Shown one piece after another: positions 43,458-51,767 of a DNA stretch of 64,000 bases. Position numbers and translations under genes: made by a program. Below the pieces are notes generated by a model. That model searched no databases. It saw only the letters and a program-made list of their open reading frames with translations, and was not told the DNA's origin. Within the stretch, counting starts at the first letter, position 1. The number at the start of each line of letters is the position of its first letter. Origin of the DNA: Cupriavidus sp. MP-37 (lineage in GTDB: Bacteria; Pseudomonadota; Gammaproteobacteria; Burkholderiales; Burkholderiaceae); assembly GCF_020618415.1 (NCBI RefSeq), contig NZ_CP085345.1, positions 558,001-622,000 on the forward strand, in the 5' to 3' direction.

Positions 43458-45230
43458 ATGACCCGACCTTGCCGCCTGCCGTACCGCCATCGGTGGGCAT
43501 CCCTGCTGGCGCTGTCGCTCGCGCTGGCCCTTCCCGCGCACGCGCAGACGCTGAAGAAGCCGGCGCTGGAAGCCCTGACCGGCAACAGCCCGGCCGCGGC
43601 CAAGGCGGCCCAGGCCGACCTGCCGGCCTTCATGGCGGCGGCGGCCAAGGCCGAGCCGATGGTCGCGCCCGCGGTGGCGGCGTGGCAGTCGAAAACGCCG
43701 CTGTCGGGTGACAACCTGGTCAATGTCGCCCGGCTGCTGGGGGTCTACAACCGGCTGCGCAACGAGGCCGCCGCCATCGATGTGCTCGGCAGGATGGTGG
43801 CGCTGCGCACCGTGCGCGAGGAAAAGATCGCGCAGCACGAGAACCCGGCCATCGTCGAGTTCGGCAAGATGATCGAAGGCATGGCGCGCGAGTTCGGGCT
43901 GGCCTATCGCAATGTCGACAACCGCGTCTTCGAAGTGACGCTGCCCGGCGGCGGCAAGGACACCTTCGGCATCCTGACCCATGCCGACGTGGTGCCGGCG
44001 GTGGCCGACGAGTGGGTGCTGGACGACGGCACCCGGCTGGACCCGTTCCGGATGACGCGCATCGGCGACCGGCTGTACGGGCGCGGCACCATCGACGACA
44101 AGGGCTCGATCGCCGCAGTCCTGTACGCGATGAAGACCGTCAAGGAAAGCGGCGTGCCGCTCGAGCGCAGCATCCGGCTGATGATCGAAACCACCGAGGA
44201 GACCGGTGGCGACGGCATGAAGTACTACCGCCAGCACACCACGCTGCCCGAGTACAACGTGGTGCTGGACAGCAAGTATCCGGCCGTGGTGGCCGAGAAA
44301 GGCGCGGGCACGCTGACGGTCTCGTTCGGCATCAAGGCGGCCGACGACAAGCGCGCGCCCGGCCCCGCCGACGGCAAGGGCCCGGCCATCGTCGCGATGC
44401 GCGGCGCGGCCTCGGCCAACGCGATTCCCGAAACCGCCACCGCCCGCATCGCCGGCGGCGATGCCGCGGCGGTGGCTGCCGCGCTGGAACAGGCGCGCGC
44501 GGATTTCCTGCGCCGCTATACGCCGCGCGGCAAGTTCTCGATCGACGTCAAGCGCGCCGGCAACGATGTCGACGTCAAGGTCACCGGCGCCTCTGCGCAC
44601 GGCTCGCGGCCGGAAGAAGGCGTGAACCCGCTGCCGCGGCTGGCGCTGTTCCTGCAGGCCAGCGGCGTGCGCTTTGCCGCAAACCACTACCTGAACGCGG
44701 TGCGCTACCTGAACGACCTGTACGGGCTGGACTACCTTGGCAACCGCATGGACGTGGCCTACCGCGATCCCTTCATGGGGCCGCTGACCATGTCGCCCAC
44801 GCTGGTGCGCGAGCGCGGCGAATACGTCGACGTGGTCACCAATGTGCGCATGCCGCGCGGGCGCACGCCGGACGAACTGGGCGGCCAGATCACCAAGCGC
44901 ATTTTCAGCTGGGCCGCCACCCATGGGCCGGTCGAGATCAAGTACGACCAGGGCAACTGGATGGCGCGCGATCCCAAGGGCGCGTGGCTGTCGACGCTGC
45001 TGAACATCTTTGGCGATACCACCGGGCTCGAAGCCAAGCCGGTCTCCACCGCCGGCAGCACCACCGCCAAGCTGATGCCCAACGCCATCAACTTCGGGCC
45101 GGCCATGCCGGGCAAGAAGTACACCGCGCACAACGCGCGCGAGTACAAGGAAGTGGCCGACCTCAATCTCGATATGCAGATGTTCACCGAGATGCTGGTG
45201 CGTATCGGGAATCTGGAAAAGATGCAGTAA
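43458..45230 (+). CDS. M20-family dipeptidase (exported)
   Basis: 590 residues from ATG 43458, beginning a signal peptide (WASLLALSLALALPAHAQ). Metal-site motifs: GILTHADVVPA (His, Asp), GRGTIDDKGS (bridging Asp), METTEETGGDGM-like segment with the two Glu, and KYTAHNAREY (C-terminal Zn His); the lid domain contains VTGASAHGSRPEEGVNPLPRL. Length and layout fit PepV/carnosinase-like dipeptidases, longer than CPG2-type enzymes. Likely cleaves small peptides in the periplasm; specificity is unknown. An internal segment around residues 285-315 is Lys/Asp/Pro-rich and may be a surface loop. Confidence 0.9.
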   Translation: MTRPCRLPYRHRWASLLALSLALALPAHAQTLKKPALEALTGNSPAAAKAAQADLPAFMAAAAKAEPMVAPAVAAWQSKTPLSGDNLVNVARLLGVYNRLRNEAAAIDVLGRMVALRTVREEKIAQHENPAIVEFGKMIEGMAREFGLAYRNVDNRVFEVTLPGGGKDTFGILTHADVVPAVADEWVLDDGTRLDPFRMTRIGDRLYGRGTIDDKGSIAAVLYAMKTVKESGVPLERSIRLMIETTEETGGDGMKYYRQHTTLPEYNVVLDSKYPAVVAEKGAGTLTVSFGIKAADDKRAPGPADGKGPAIVAMRGAASANAIPETATARIAGGDAAAVAAALEQARADFLRRYTPRGKFSIDVKRAGNDVDVKVTGASAHGSRPEEGVNPLPRLALFLQASGVRFAANHYLNAVRYLNDLYGLDYLGNRMDVAYRDPFMGPLTMSPTLVRERGEYVDVVTNVRMPRGRTPDELGGQITKRIFSWAATHGPVEIKYDQGNWMARDPKGAWLSTLLNIFGDTTGLEAKPVSTAGSTTAKLMPNAINFGPAMPGKKYTAHNAREYKEVADLNLDMQMFTEMLVRIGNLEKMQ

Positions 45231-45273
45231 GCGGAGCCGCCAGGCACCGCTTACCTGCGCTACCCGAACCGCA

Positions 45274-45753
45274 TCACAACCCCAGCTCGCTCAAGCCCGG
45301 ATGCCCATCCGGGCGCCGGCCCAGCGGCCAGTGGAACTTGCGGTCCGCCAACCGGATCGGCGCATCGTTGATGCACGCAAAGCGCTTGCGCATCAACCCC
45401 GCCTCATCGAATTCCCAGTTCTCGTTGCCGTATGACCGGTACCAGTTACCGGAATCGTCGTGCCATTCATAGGCAAAGCGTACGGCGATGCGGTTCTCCT
45501 CGTGCACCCATAACTCCTTGATCAGCCGGTAATCCAGTTCCTTCTGCCATTTGCGCTGCAGGAACGCGACGATATCGGCGCGGCCGTTGACGAACTCGGC
45601 GCGGTTGCGCCACGCGCTGTCGACGGTATAGGCCAGTGCCACGCGTTCCGGATCGCGGCTGTTCCAGCCGTCCTCGGCGGCGCGGACCTTGGCGATAGCG
45701 GTGTCGCGGGTAAATGGAGGCAATGGCGGGCGGGTTTCAACGGGTGTGGACAT
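45274..45753 (-). CDS. DUF1348 (nuclear transport factor 2-like) protein
   Basis: 159 residues, ATG 45753 with GGAGCTTCC before it. The DUF1348 signature is clear: [98 protein letters not shown]. The family adopts an NTF2-like cone fold; it is often under TetR control in proteobacteria, but its reaction is not established. Two TetR operator-like palindromes lie 54-91 bases upstream. They match the operator of the TetR gene at 40263-40808, so repression from that locus is predicted. Confidence 0.87.
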   Translation of the reverse strand: MSTPVETRPPLPPFTRDTAIAKVRAAEDGWNSRDPERVALAYTVDSAWRNRAEFVNGRADIVAFLQRKWQKELDYRLIKELWVHEENRIAVRFAYEWHDDSGNWYRSYGNENWEFDEAGLMRKRFACINDAPIRLADRKFHWPLGRRPDGHPGLSELGL

Positions 45754-45806
45754 GGAAGCTCCTTTGAGGGTCAGGCAGGCATTGAAGCGAGGACAATTAC
45801 GGGGTG

Positions 45807-45820
45807 ATACAGGTCTGTCT
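45807..45820. promoter_or_regulatory. TetR operator copy 1 before the DUF1348 gene
   Basis: atacaggtctgtct, 13 of 14 bases identical to the complement of the operator at 40887-40900. It lies 54-67 bases upstream of the DUF1348 ATG. Confidence 0.6.
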
Positions 45821-45830
45821 CATTATTAGT

Positions 45831-45844
45831 AGACAGATCTGTCT
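45831..45844. promoter_or_regulatory. TetR operator copy 2 before the DUF1348 gene
   Basis: agacagatctgtct is a perfect 14-bp palindrome and differs by one base from the TetR gene's own operator. It is 24 bases from copy 1 and 24 bases from the Ada box of the divergent operon, so the two promoters are back to back. Confidence 0.7.
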
Positions 45845-45867
45845 TGTCAAGGCAGGATGATGTACAG

Positions 45868-45880
45868 AATTTGAAAGCAA
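45868..45880 (+). promoter_or_regulatory. Ada box (AAT-N6-GCAA)
   Basis: aatttgaaagcaa fits the Ada-binding consensus AAT-N6-GCAA exactly and continues GA as in the E. coli ada promoter. It is 45 bases upstream of the oxygenase ATG; a -10-like taaagt is at about 45912. This is good evidence that the following two genes form an alkylation-response operon. Confidence 0.7.
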
Positions 45881-45924
45881 GACCCGGAGTGTGCCGCGCG
45901 CGGGCCCGCCCTAAAGTTGGCACC

Positions 45925-46758
45925 ATGCAAGCACAAGACAGGAGATTCGCAGTGGGCATCAGCCAGATTCAGCGGCCGGAACCGGCAGTCGCCGGGCCGC
46001 GCCGGCCGGTTCCACAGGTGCATGGCGCGGCGGTGCAGCGCCGGCATGAGGCAGATATGGCGACCCGGGTCGACGGCATCGACTGGGCCGCGGTCGCGCG
46101 CCAGCTCGATGACTATGGCTGCGCTTCCATCCGCGGCCTGCTGTCGGCCGACGAATGCAACGCGCTGGCGGCCGGCTATGGCAACGACGCGCTGTACCGC
46201 GCGCGCATCGAGATGCGCCGGCACGGCTTCGGCCAGGGCGAATACAAGTACTTCCGCTATCCCCTGCCCGGCCTGGTCGCCGGACTGCGCACGGCGCTCT
46301 ACCCGCACCTGGTGCCGGTAGCCAACCGCTGGAATGCCGCCATGGGCATCGACGTCAGTTACCCTGCCGCGCACCGGGACTTCATTGCGCGCTGCCACCA
46401 CGCCGGCCAGTCGCGGCCGACGCCCCTGCTGCTGCGCTACGGCGCGGGCGACTACAACTGCCTGCACCAGGACCTGTACGGCGAGCATGTGTTCCCGCTG
46501 CAGGTTGCGATCCTGCTCTCCGAACCCGGCCGCGACTTCACCGGCGGCGAGTTCGTGCTGACCGAGCAGCGCCCGCGCATGCAGTCGCGGGCCGAGGTGG
46601 TGGCGCTGCGCCAGGGCGATGCCGTGGTGTTCGCGGTCAGCCAGCGGCCCGTGCAGGGCAGCCGCGGCAGCTATCGCGTCAACCTGCGGCATGGCGTCAG
46701 CCGGCTGCATGCCGGACAGCGCTACACGCTCGGCATCATCTTCCACGACGCTACGTGA
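45925..46758 (+). CDS. 2OG-Fe(II) oxygenase in the Ada operon
   Basis: 277 residues from ATG 45925; an ATG at 46057 or a start near 45844 are less likely because of the Ada box. The double-stranded beta-helix core shows the iron ligands H181-x-D183 (CLHQDLYGEHVFPLQVAILL), H256 (VNLRHGVSRL) and the 2-oxoglutarate Arg266 (QRYTLGIIFHDA). It is not AlkB itself by sequence; the PKHD-type prolyl-hydroxylase-like group is closer. Placed 7 bases before ada and behind an Ada box, it may repair or respond to alkylation damage, taking the slot alkB holds in E. coli. Substrate unproven. Confidence 0.83.
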   Translation: MQAQDRRFAVGISQIQRPEPAVAGPRRPVPQVHGAAVQRRHEADMATRVDGIDWAAVARQLDDYGCASIRGLLSADECNALAAGYGNDALYRARIEMRRHGFGQGEYKYFRYPLPGLVAGLRTALYPHLVPVANRWNAAMGIDVSYPAAHRDFIARCHHAGQSRPTPLLLRYGAGDYNCLHQDLYGEHVFPLQVAILLSEPGRDFTGGEFVLTEQRPRMQSRAEVVALRQGDAVVFAVSQRPVQGSRGSYRVNLRHGVSRLHAGQRYTLGIIFHDAT

Positions 46759-46765
46759 GACATCC

Positions 46766-47848
46766 ATGACCCGATCCACCCGCCGTCCCGCACAAGCAGC
46801 CGAAGCCACCCTGGTCGAACAGGATCCGCGCTGGGCCCGCGTGCTGGCGCGCGATCCGGGCGCCGACCGCGACTTCGTCTATGCGGTCAGGACCACCGGC
46901 GTGTATTGCCTGCCGAGCAGCCCGTCGCGCCTGCCGCATCCGGCCAATGTCGAGTTCTTCGACAACGCCGCCGCGGCCGAGGCCGCCGGCTACCGTCCCA
47001 GCCGCCGTGCCGCACCGCCCGCGCTGGCGGCGCGGCACGCGGTGCTGGTGGCCGAGGCCTGCCGCCGCATCGAAGCCGCCGACGCCGTGCCCACGCTGGC
47101 GGCACTGGCCAGCGCCGCGGGCATCAGCCCCTACCACTTCCACCGCCTGTTCAAGACCGCCACCGGCCTGACCCCGCGCGCGTACGGCGCCGCGCACCGC
47201 GCCAGGAAACTGCGCGCGCAGCTGGGCGCCAGCGACTCCGTGACCGAGGCCATCTACGATGCCGGGTTCGGCTCCAACAGCCGCTTCTACGAGACCTCCG
47301 ACGCCGTGCTGGGCATGACCCCGTCGCGCTACCGCGCGGGCGGCGCCGACATGGATATCCGCTTTGCCATCGGCCAATGCTCGCTCGGTGCGATCCTGGT
47401 GGCGCAGAGCGAGCGCGGCGTCTGCGCGATACTGCTCGGCGACGATCCGCAAGCGCTGCTGCAAGACCTGCAGGACCGCTTCCCGCGCGCCAACCTGATC
47501 GGCGGCGACGCGCGGTTCGAGCAGCTCGTCGCCCAGGTGGTCGGCCTGATCGAAGCGCCCTCGATCGGCCTGGCGCTGCCGCTGGACGTGCGCGGCACCG
47601 CGTTCCAGCAGCGCGTATGGCAAGCGCTGCGCGAGATCCCAGCCGGCAGCACCGCCAGCTACGCCGAGATTGCGGCCCGCATCGGTGCGCCGCGCGCGGT
47701 GCGCGCGGTGGCGCAGGCGTGCGCGGCCAACCATCTGGCGGTGGCGATTCCCTGCCACCGCGTGGTACGCAGCGACGGCGACCTGTCAGGCTATCGCTGG
47801 GGCGTGGCGCGCAAGCGCGAGCTGCTGGAGCGCGAGGCGCAGGGCTGA
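46766..47848 (+). CDS. ada: Bifunctional Ada protein with degenerate N-terminal zinc site
   Basis: 360 residues from ATG 46766. Domains: N-terminal Ada-type (residues ~20-85), AraC helix-turn-helix (LAALASAAGISPYHFHRLFKTATGLTPRAYGAA), and C-terminal O6-methylguanine methyltransferase with active Cys330 in IPCHRV. In E. coli Ada four Cys (38, 42, 69, 72) hold zinc and Cys38 takes methyl groups from phosphotriesters. Here only Cys48 (GVYCLP) remains; the others are Ser52, Ser79 and Ala82 (CLPSSPSR and GYRPSRRAAPP). Zinc-dependent sensing should be lost or changed, while base repair should work. Second gene of the Ada-box operon. Confidence 0.9.
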   Translation: MTRSTRRPAQAAEATLVEQDPRWARVLARDPGADRDFVYAVRTTGVYCLPSSPSRLPHPANVEFFDNAAAAEAAGYRPSRRAAPPALAARHAVLVAEACRRIEAADAVPTLAALASAAGISPYHFHRLFKTATGLTPRAYGAAHRARKLRAQLGASDSVTEAIYDAGFGSNSRFYETSDAVLGMTPSRYRAGGADMDIRFAIGQCSLGAILVAQSERGVCAILLGDDPQALLQDLQDRFPRANLIGGDARFEQLVAQVVGLIEAPSIGLALPLDVRGTAFQQRVWQALREIPAGSTASYAEIAARIGAPRAVRAVAQACAANHLAVAIPCHRVVRSDGDLSGYRWGVARKRELLEREAQG

Positions 47849-47859
47849 ACCGCGCCCGT

Positions 47860-49596
47860 TCAGTGCGCAGCGGCCGCCTGGAACCGTGCCAGGTAGTCGT
47901 GGATCTGCGCCACCACGGCCGCGCCTTCGCCGACCGCGGCGGCGACGCGCTTGGTCGACCCGGCGCGCACGTCGCCGATGGCAAACACGCCCGGCACACT
48001 GGTCTGCAGCGGATACGGCACCGCCGCGGCGCAGCCCAGCGCGCCGCCGCCGGTGCGTACGAAGCCCTTGTCGTCGACCTCGACATGGCAGCTGCGCAGC
48101 CACGCCGCATTGGGATCGGCACCGATGAACAGGAACAGGTGCCGCACTGCCATCGTGACCGGCGCCGCATGCTCGGCGCGGCAGTCGTAGCGGACCGTGC
48201 TGAGCCACCCGTCGCCGTCCAGCGCGCTGATCTGGGCACGGGTATGCAGCGTGATATTCGGCAGCGCGGCGATGCGGTCGATCAGGTAGCGCGACATGGT
48301 CGCGGCCAGGCCCGGGCCGCGCACCAGCATATGCACGTGCGCCGCATGCGAGGCCAGGAACACCGCCGCCTGCCCGGCCGAATTGCCGCCGCCCACCAGC
48401 ATCGCCGGCTCGTTCTTGCACAGCTTGGCCTCCACCGGCGAGGCCCAGTAGTAAACCCCGCGGCCTTCGAAACGCTCGAGCGCGTCGATGCCGGGGCGGC
48501 GGTACTGCGCGCCGGTGGCGATCACCACGGTATGGGTCGGCACCATGCGGCCGTCGGCCAGCTCGAGCCGGATCGGGTCGGCGCCGCAGTGCAGTGCCTT
48601 CACCTCCAGCGGAATCGCGATGTGCGCGCCGAACTTGAGCGCCTGCACGAACGCGCGCCCGGCCAGCGCCTGCCCCGAGATACCGGTCGGAAAGCCCAGG
48701 TAGTTCTCGATGCGCGCGCTCGCGCCCGCCTGTCCGCCCGGCGAGCGGCAATCGATCACCGCCACCGACAGGCCTTCGGACGCGGCATAGACCGCCGTCG
48801 CCAGCCCCGCTGGCCCGGCGCCGACCACCACCACGTCATAGACGTGGTCGGGATCGAACTCCGGCAGCAGGCCGAGGCACGACGCCAGCTGTCCCTCGTC
48901 CGGGGCGCGCAGCACGCGGCCGTCGGCGCAGATCACCAGCGGAAAGTCGCTGGCGGGGGCGCTGGCATAGTCGAGCAATAAGGAGCAGTCGCGGTCCGCA
49001 TCGATATCGATGACGGTATGCGGATAGCCGTTGCGGCGCAGGAAGGCCTGCAGCGCCAGCAGTTGCGGCTCGGTGCCGTGGCCCACCAGCACCGGACCGC
49101 TGCCGAACTCGATCAGACCCACGCGGCGCAGGATCAGCGCGCGCATGATGCGCTCGCCCAGCTCGGCCTCGGCCACCAGCAGCGCCCGCAGCCGGTCCGG
49201 CAGGATCACGTAGCCATGGGTCTCGGTGACCGCGATGCCGTCGACCAGCGCCGGCCGGCCGGCCAGCGTACCGACCTCGGCCAGGAAGTGCCCGGCGCCC
49301 TGCTCGGTGATCTGGTGCTCGCGCCCCAGGCCGTCGCGCCGCATCAACCGCACGCGGCCGCTGGTGACCAGATACATGCCGCGCCCGGCCTCGCCGATGG
49401 CAAACAGTTTCTCGCCCGCGCGCCAGCTCTGCGGCGTGCCGAAGCGCCGCACGCGTTCCATCTCGTCGGCGGTCAGTTGCGGGAACATCTGGTGCCAGCG
49501 TGATTCCAGCGTGGAGAAAGGGGCCTCCAGCCCGCCGCCGGTCTCCGGACCTGGCTCTGCTTCGGCCACGACTGCATCCGCCTGCAAGTTCGCCAT
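47860..49596 (-). CDS. Cyclic nucleotide-binding / thioredoxin reductase-like FAD oxidoreductase fusion
   Basis: 578 residues from ATG 49596. Residues ~35-150 form a cyclic nucleotide-binding (CAP-like) domain (GEKLFAIGEAGRGMYLVTSGRVRLMRRDGLGREHQI, GHFLAEVGTLAGRPALVDGIAV). Residues ~165-245 look like a small alpha/beta linker. Residues ~252-575 are a thioredoxin-reductase-like flavoprotein: VVGAGPAGLATAVYAASEGL, GGQAGASARIENYLGFP, ATGAQYRRPGI, VGGGNSAGQAAVFLA, and GVFAIGDVRAGSTKRVAAAVGEGA. The CxxC redox pair of true thioredoxin reductase is replaced by GVYYWASPVEAKLC, so it probably uses another acceptor. Divergent from yceH. Confidence 0.88.
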   Translation of the reverse strand: MANLQADAVVAEAEPGPETGGGLEAPFSTLESRWHQMFPQLTADEMERVRRFGTPQSWRAGEKLFAIGEAGRGMYLVTSGRVRLMRRDGLGREHQITEQGAGHFLAEVGTLAGRPALVDGIAVTETHGYVILPDRLRALLVAEAELGERIMRALILRRVGLIEFGSGPVLVGHGTEPQLLALQAFLRRNGYPHTVIDIDADRDCSLLLDYASAPASDFPLVICADGRVLRAPDEGQLASCLGLLPEFDPDHVYDVVVVGAGPAGLATAVYAASEGLSVAVIDCRSPGGQAGASARIENYLGFPTGISGQALAGRAFVQALKFGAHIAIPLEVKALHCGADPIRLELADGRMVPTHTVVIATGAQYRRPGIDALERFEGRGVYYWASPVEAKLCKNEPAMLVGGGNSAGQAAVFLASHAAHVHMLVRGPGLAATMSRYLIDRIAALPNITLHTRAQISALDGDGWLSTVRYDCRAEHAAPVTMAVRHLFLFIGADPNAAWLRSCHVEVDDKGFVRTGGGALGCAAAVPYPLQTSVPGVFAIGDVRAGSTKRVAAAVGEGAAVVAQIHDYLARFQAAAAH

Positions 49597-49658
49597 GCTG
49601 CCTCCCTGATGACACCGGTCACACCGGATTGCCTCGATTCCGGCTGCCGCGGCGCGGC

Positions 49659-49668
49659 CTATCGATAG
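49659..49668. promoter_or_regulatory. 10-bp palindrome between the CNB-oxidoreductase and yceH genes
   Basis: ctatcgatag is a perfect palindrome in the 205-base divergent region, 63 bases upstream of the oxidoreductase start. Possible operator; the regulator is unknown. Confidence 0.3.
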
Positions 49669-49801
49669 TAGACGGCGCGATGCCGAATGCGAGGCCGCCG
49701 GTGCCGGCAGTTGCGCATTGCGCCGGCTTGGGATTGAATGTTCGCCTCGGCGCTCGGCAGGCCTTTGCCAGCGCCGCCACTGCCATAAAGTACAAGCCTT
49801 G

Positions 49802-50545
49802 ATGCCATCCACCCCTGAATCCAGTCCTGAATCCAATCCAAACCCGCCCCGCGACCGTCCCGCGCGCCCGGCACTGCGCCCGCTTACGCTGGTAGAAGGC
49901 CGCGTGCTGGGCGTGCTGGTAGAAAAGCAGCACACCGTACCGGATACCTACCCGCTGTCGCTCAACGCGCTGGCTTCCGGCTGCAACCAGAAGACCGCGC
50001 GCGCGCCGGTGATGAACGTCTCGGAGGCTGAGATCCTCGAGGCCATCGATGGCCTCAAGGGCCTGAGCCTGGTCTTTGAAGGCAGCAGCAGCCGCGTGCC
50101 GCGCTTCGAGCACAACATGCAGCGCGCGCTGGGCATCCCCAGCCAGTCAGTCGCCCTGCTGGCGATGCTGCTGCTGCGCGGTCCGCAGACGGCCGCCGAA
50201 CTGCGCCTGAATACCGCGCGGCTGCACAGCTTTGCCGACATCTCCTCGGTCGAGGCGTTCCTGGACGAACTGGCCAGCCAGACGCCGCCCCGCGTGGTGC
50301 GGTTGCCGCGCGCCCCCGGCGCGCGCGAAAACCGCTGGATGCATCTGCTCAGCGGCGAAGCCAGCGCCGCCGTGGCCGCCGAAGACAGCGGCCGTGCCGC
50401 CGACGGCAACGCCGCACCATCGGCCGAACTGGAACAGCTGCGCGCCGAGCAGCAGGCCCTGACCGAAAAAGTGGCAAGACTACAAGGGCTGGTCGAACAC
50501 ATGGCCGCGCAGCTTGGCATTTCCGCGGACGAGTTTCTGGGCTGA
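49802..50545 (+). CDS. yceH: YceH family protein (DUF480)
   Basis: 247 residues from ATG 49802. Two winged-helix domains characteristic of DUF480: LTLVEGRVLGVLVEKQHTVPDTYPLSLNALASGCNQKTARAPVMNVSEAEILEAIDGLKGLSLV and VALLAMLLLRGPQTAAELRLNTARLHSFADISSVEAFLDELASQ. A C-terminal coiled coil (ELEQLRAEQQALTEKVARLQGLVEHMAAQLG) ends the protein. The N-terminal ~25 residues are Pro/Ser-rich and disordered. No defined role is established for YceH beyond a nucleic-acid-binding fold. Divergent from the oxidoreductase gene and followed by a separate patatin gene. Confidence 0.92.
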   Translation: MPSTPESSPESNPNPPRDRPARPALRPLTLVEGRVLGVLVEKQHTVPDTYPLSLNALASGCNQKTARAPVMNVSEAEILEAIDGLKGLSLVFEGSSSRVPRFEHNMQRALGIPSQSVALLAMLLLRGPQTAAELRLNTARLHSFADISSVEAFLDELASQTPPRVVRLPRAPGARENRWMHLLSGEASAAVAAEDSGRAADGNAAPSAELEQLRAEQQALTEKVARLQGLVEHMAAQLGISADEFLG

Positions 50546-50747
50546 TCGACGTCACCACGCTGTCGGCCTCCTGCCTCCTGCGTTGCCGGCCGAAACCCGC
50601 AGGTGGGGCAAATTCATGGCGGTTAATTGCTAAATACGGACGACATCGGGATTGGCTGCGGACGCAATGCTGGCACTGCCGGATGTCCCGGACGTCGCCT
50701 ATGCTTTTGCACAGGACCGCTGACAAGACACGGAGACCGCCGCAGCC

Positions 50748-51650
50748 ATGGACAAGACAGCCTTTGTATTCGCCGGCGGCGGAAGCCTGGGTGCGATCCA
50801 GGTGGGGATGCTGCGTGAACTGGCGGCCTGGGGCGTGATGCCGGATATCGTGATCGGCGCGTCGGCCGGGGCCATCAACGGCGCCTACTTTGCCTGCAAC
50901 CCGGGCGTGGCCGGCGCGCAGCGGCTCGACGCGCTGTGGCGCGCGATCCGGCGCACCGACATCCTGCCGTGGAGCTGGCGCAGCGTCTGGAACGTGTTCG
51001 GCGGCAGCCGCGGCCATCTGGTTGAGGCGACGGGGTTGCGCAGCCTGCTGGCGCGGCATTTCGGGCCGCGCCAGCTGGAAGCGGCCGAACTGCCGCTCCA
51101 CGTGGTGGCGACCGACATGCACAGCGGCGACGAGGTGGTGCTGTCCAGCGGCAGCATCGTCGACGCGGTGCTGGCCAGCGCCGCCATCCCCGGCGTGTTC
51201 CCGCCGGTACAGTTCGCGGGCCGGACCCTGATCGACGGCGGCGTGGCCAACAACACGCCGGTGTCGACCGCGATCGGCCTGGGCGCCACCCGCGTGATCG
51301 TGCTGCCGGCGGGCTTTACCTGCGCCGAGCGCCGTCCGCCGCGCGGCGCGCTGGAGCATGCGTTCAACGCGCTGTCGCTGCTGGTGGCGCGCCAGCTGGT
51401 GCATGACCTGCAGCACTTCGCCAACCAGGCGCAGATCAGCGTGGTGCCGCCGCTGTGTCCGCTCGATATCTCACCCTACGACTACTCGCGCTGCGGCGAG
51501 TTGATCGACCGCGCCGCGGCCACCACCGCCGAATGGCTGCGCGGCAAGGGGCTCGAGACCCCACGCATCCCCGGCGCCCTCGCCCCGCATTCGCATGACG
51601 AGACGGCACCGAGCTGCAGTGCCGACATGCCGGCGGCAGCGCCGCACTGA
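50748..51650 (+). CDS. Patatin-like phospholipase
   Basis: 300 residues. Patatin catalytic features: oxyanion loop GGGSLG (residues 10-15), nucleophile S39 in GASAGAING, and the catalytic Asp in LIDGGVANNTP. The compact size without transmembrane or beta-barrel domains suggests a cytosolic or peripheral-membrane acyl hydrolase acting on phospholipids or polyhydroxyalkanoate-associated lipids. The C-terminal ~35 residues are low complexity. It is 202 bases downstream of yceH and 117 upstream of a TetR gene on the same strand. Confidence 0.9.
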   Translation: MDKTAFVFAGGGSLGAIQVGMLRELAAWGVMPDIVIGASAGAINGAYFACNPGVAGAQRLDALWRAIRRTDILPWSWRSVWNVFGGSRGHLVEATGLRSLLARHFGPRQLEAAELPLHVVATDMHSGDEVVLSSGSIVDAVLASAAIPGVFPPVQFAGRTLIDGGVANNTPVSTAIGLGATRVIVLPAGFTCAERRPPRGALEHAFNALSLLVARQLVHDLQHFANQAQISVVPPLCPLDISPYDYSRCGELIDRAAATTAEWLRGKGLETPRIPGALAPHSHDETAPSCSADMPAAAPH

Positions 51651-51767
51651 AGCAACTGCCCGCCGCCGCAGGGTGACTGCGCGCACCCGCATTTCCGCAT
51701 TGGATCGAAGCGCCGCGGTACCGCGGCGACGGCAAGCCGACCCCGCGCCGTTGCTACAATCCGGCCC

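Noticed and set aside
43317..45131. Minus-strand 604-residue frame opposite the M20 dipeptidase
   Set aside because: Shadow of the conserved peptidase; composition not protein-like.
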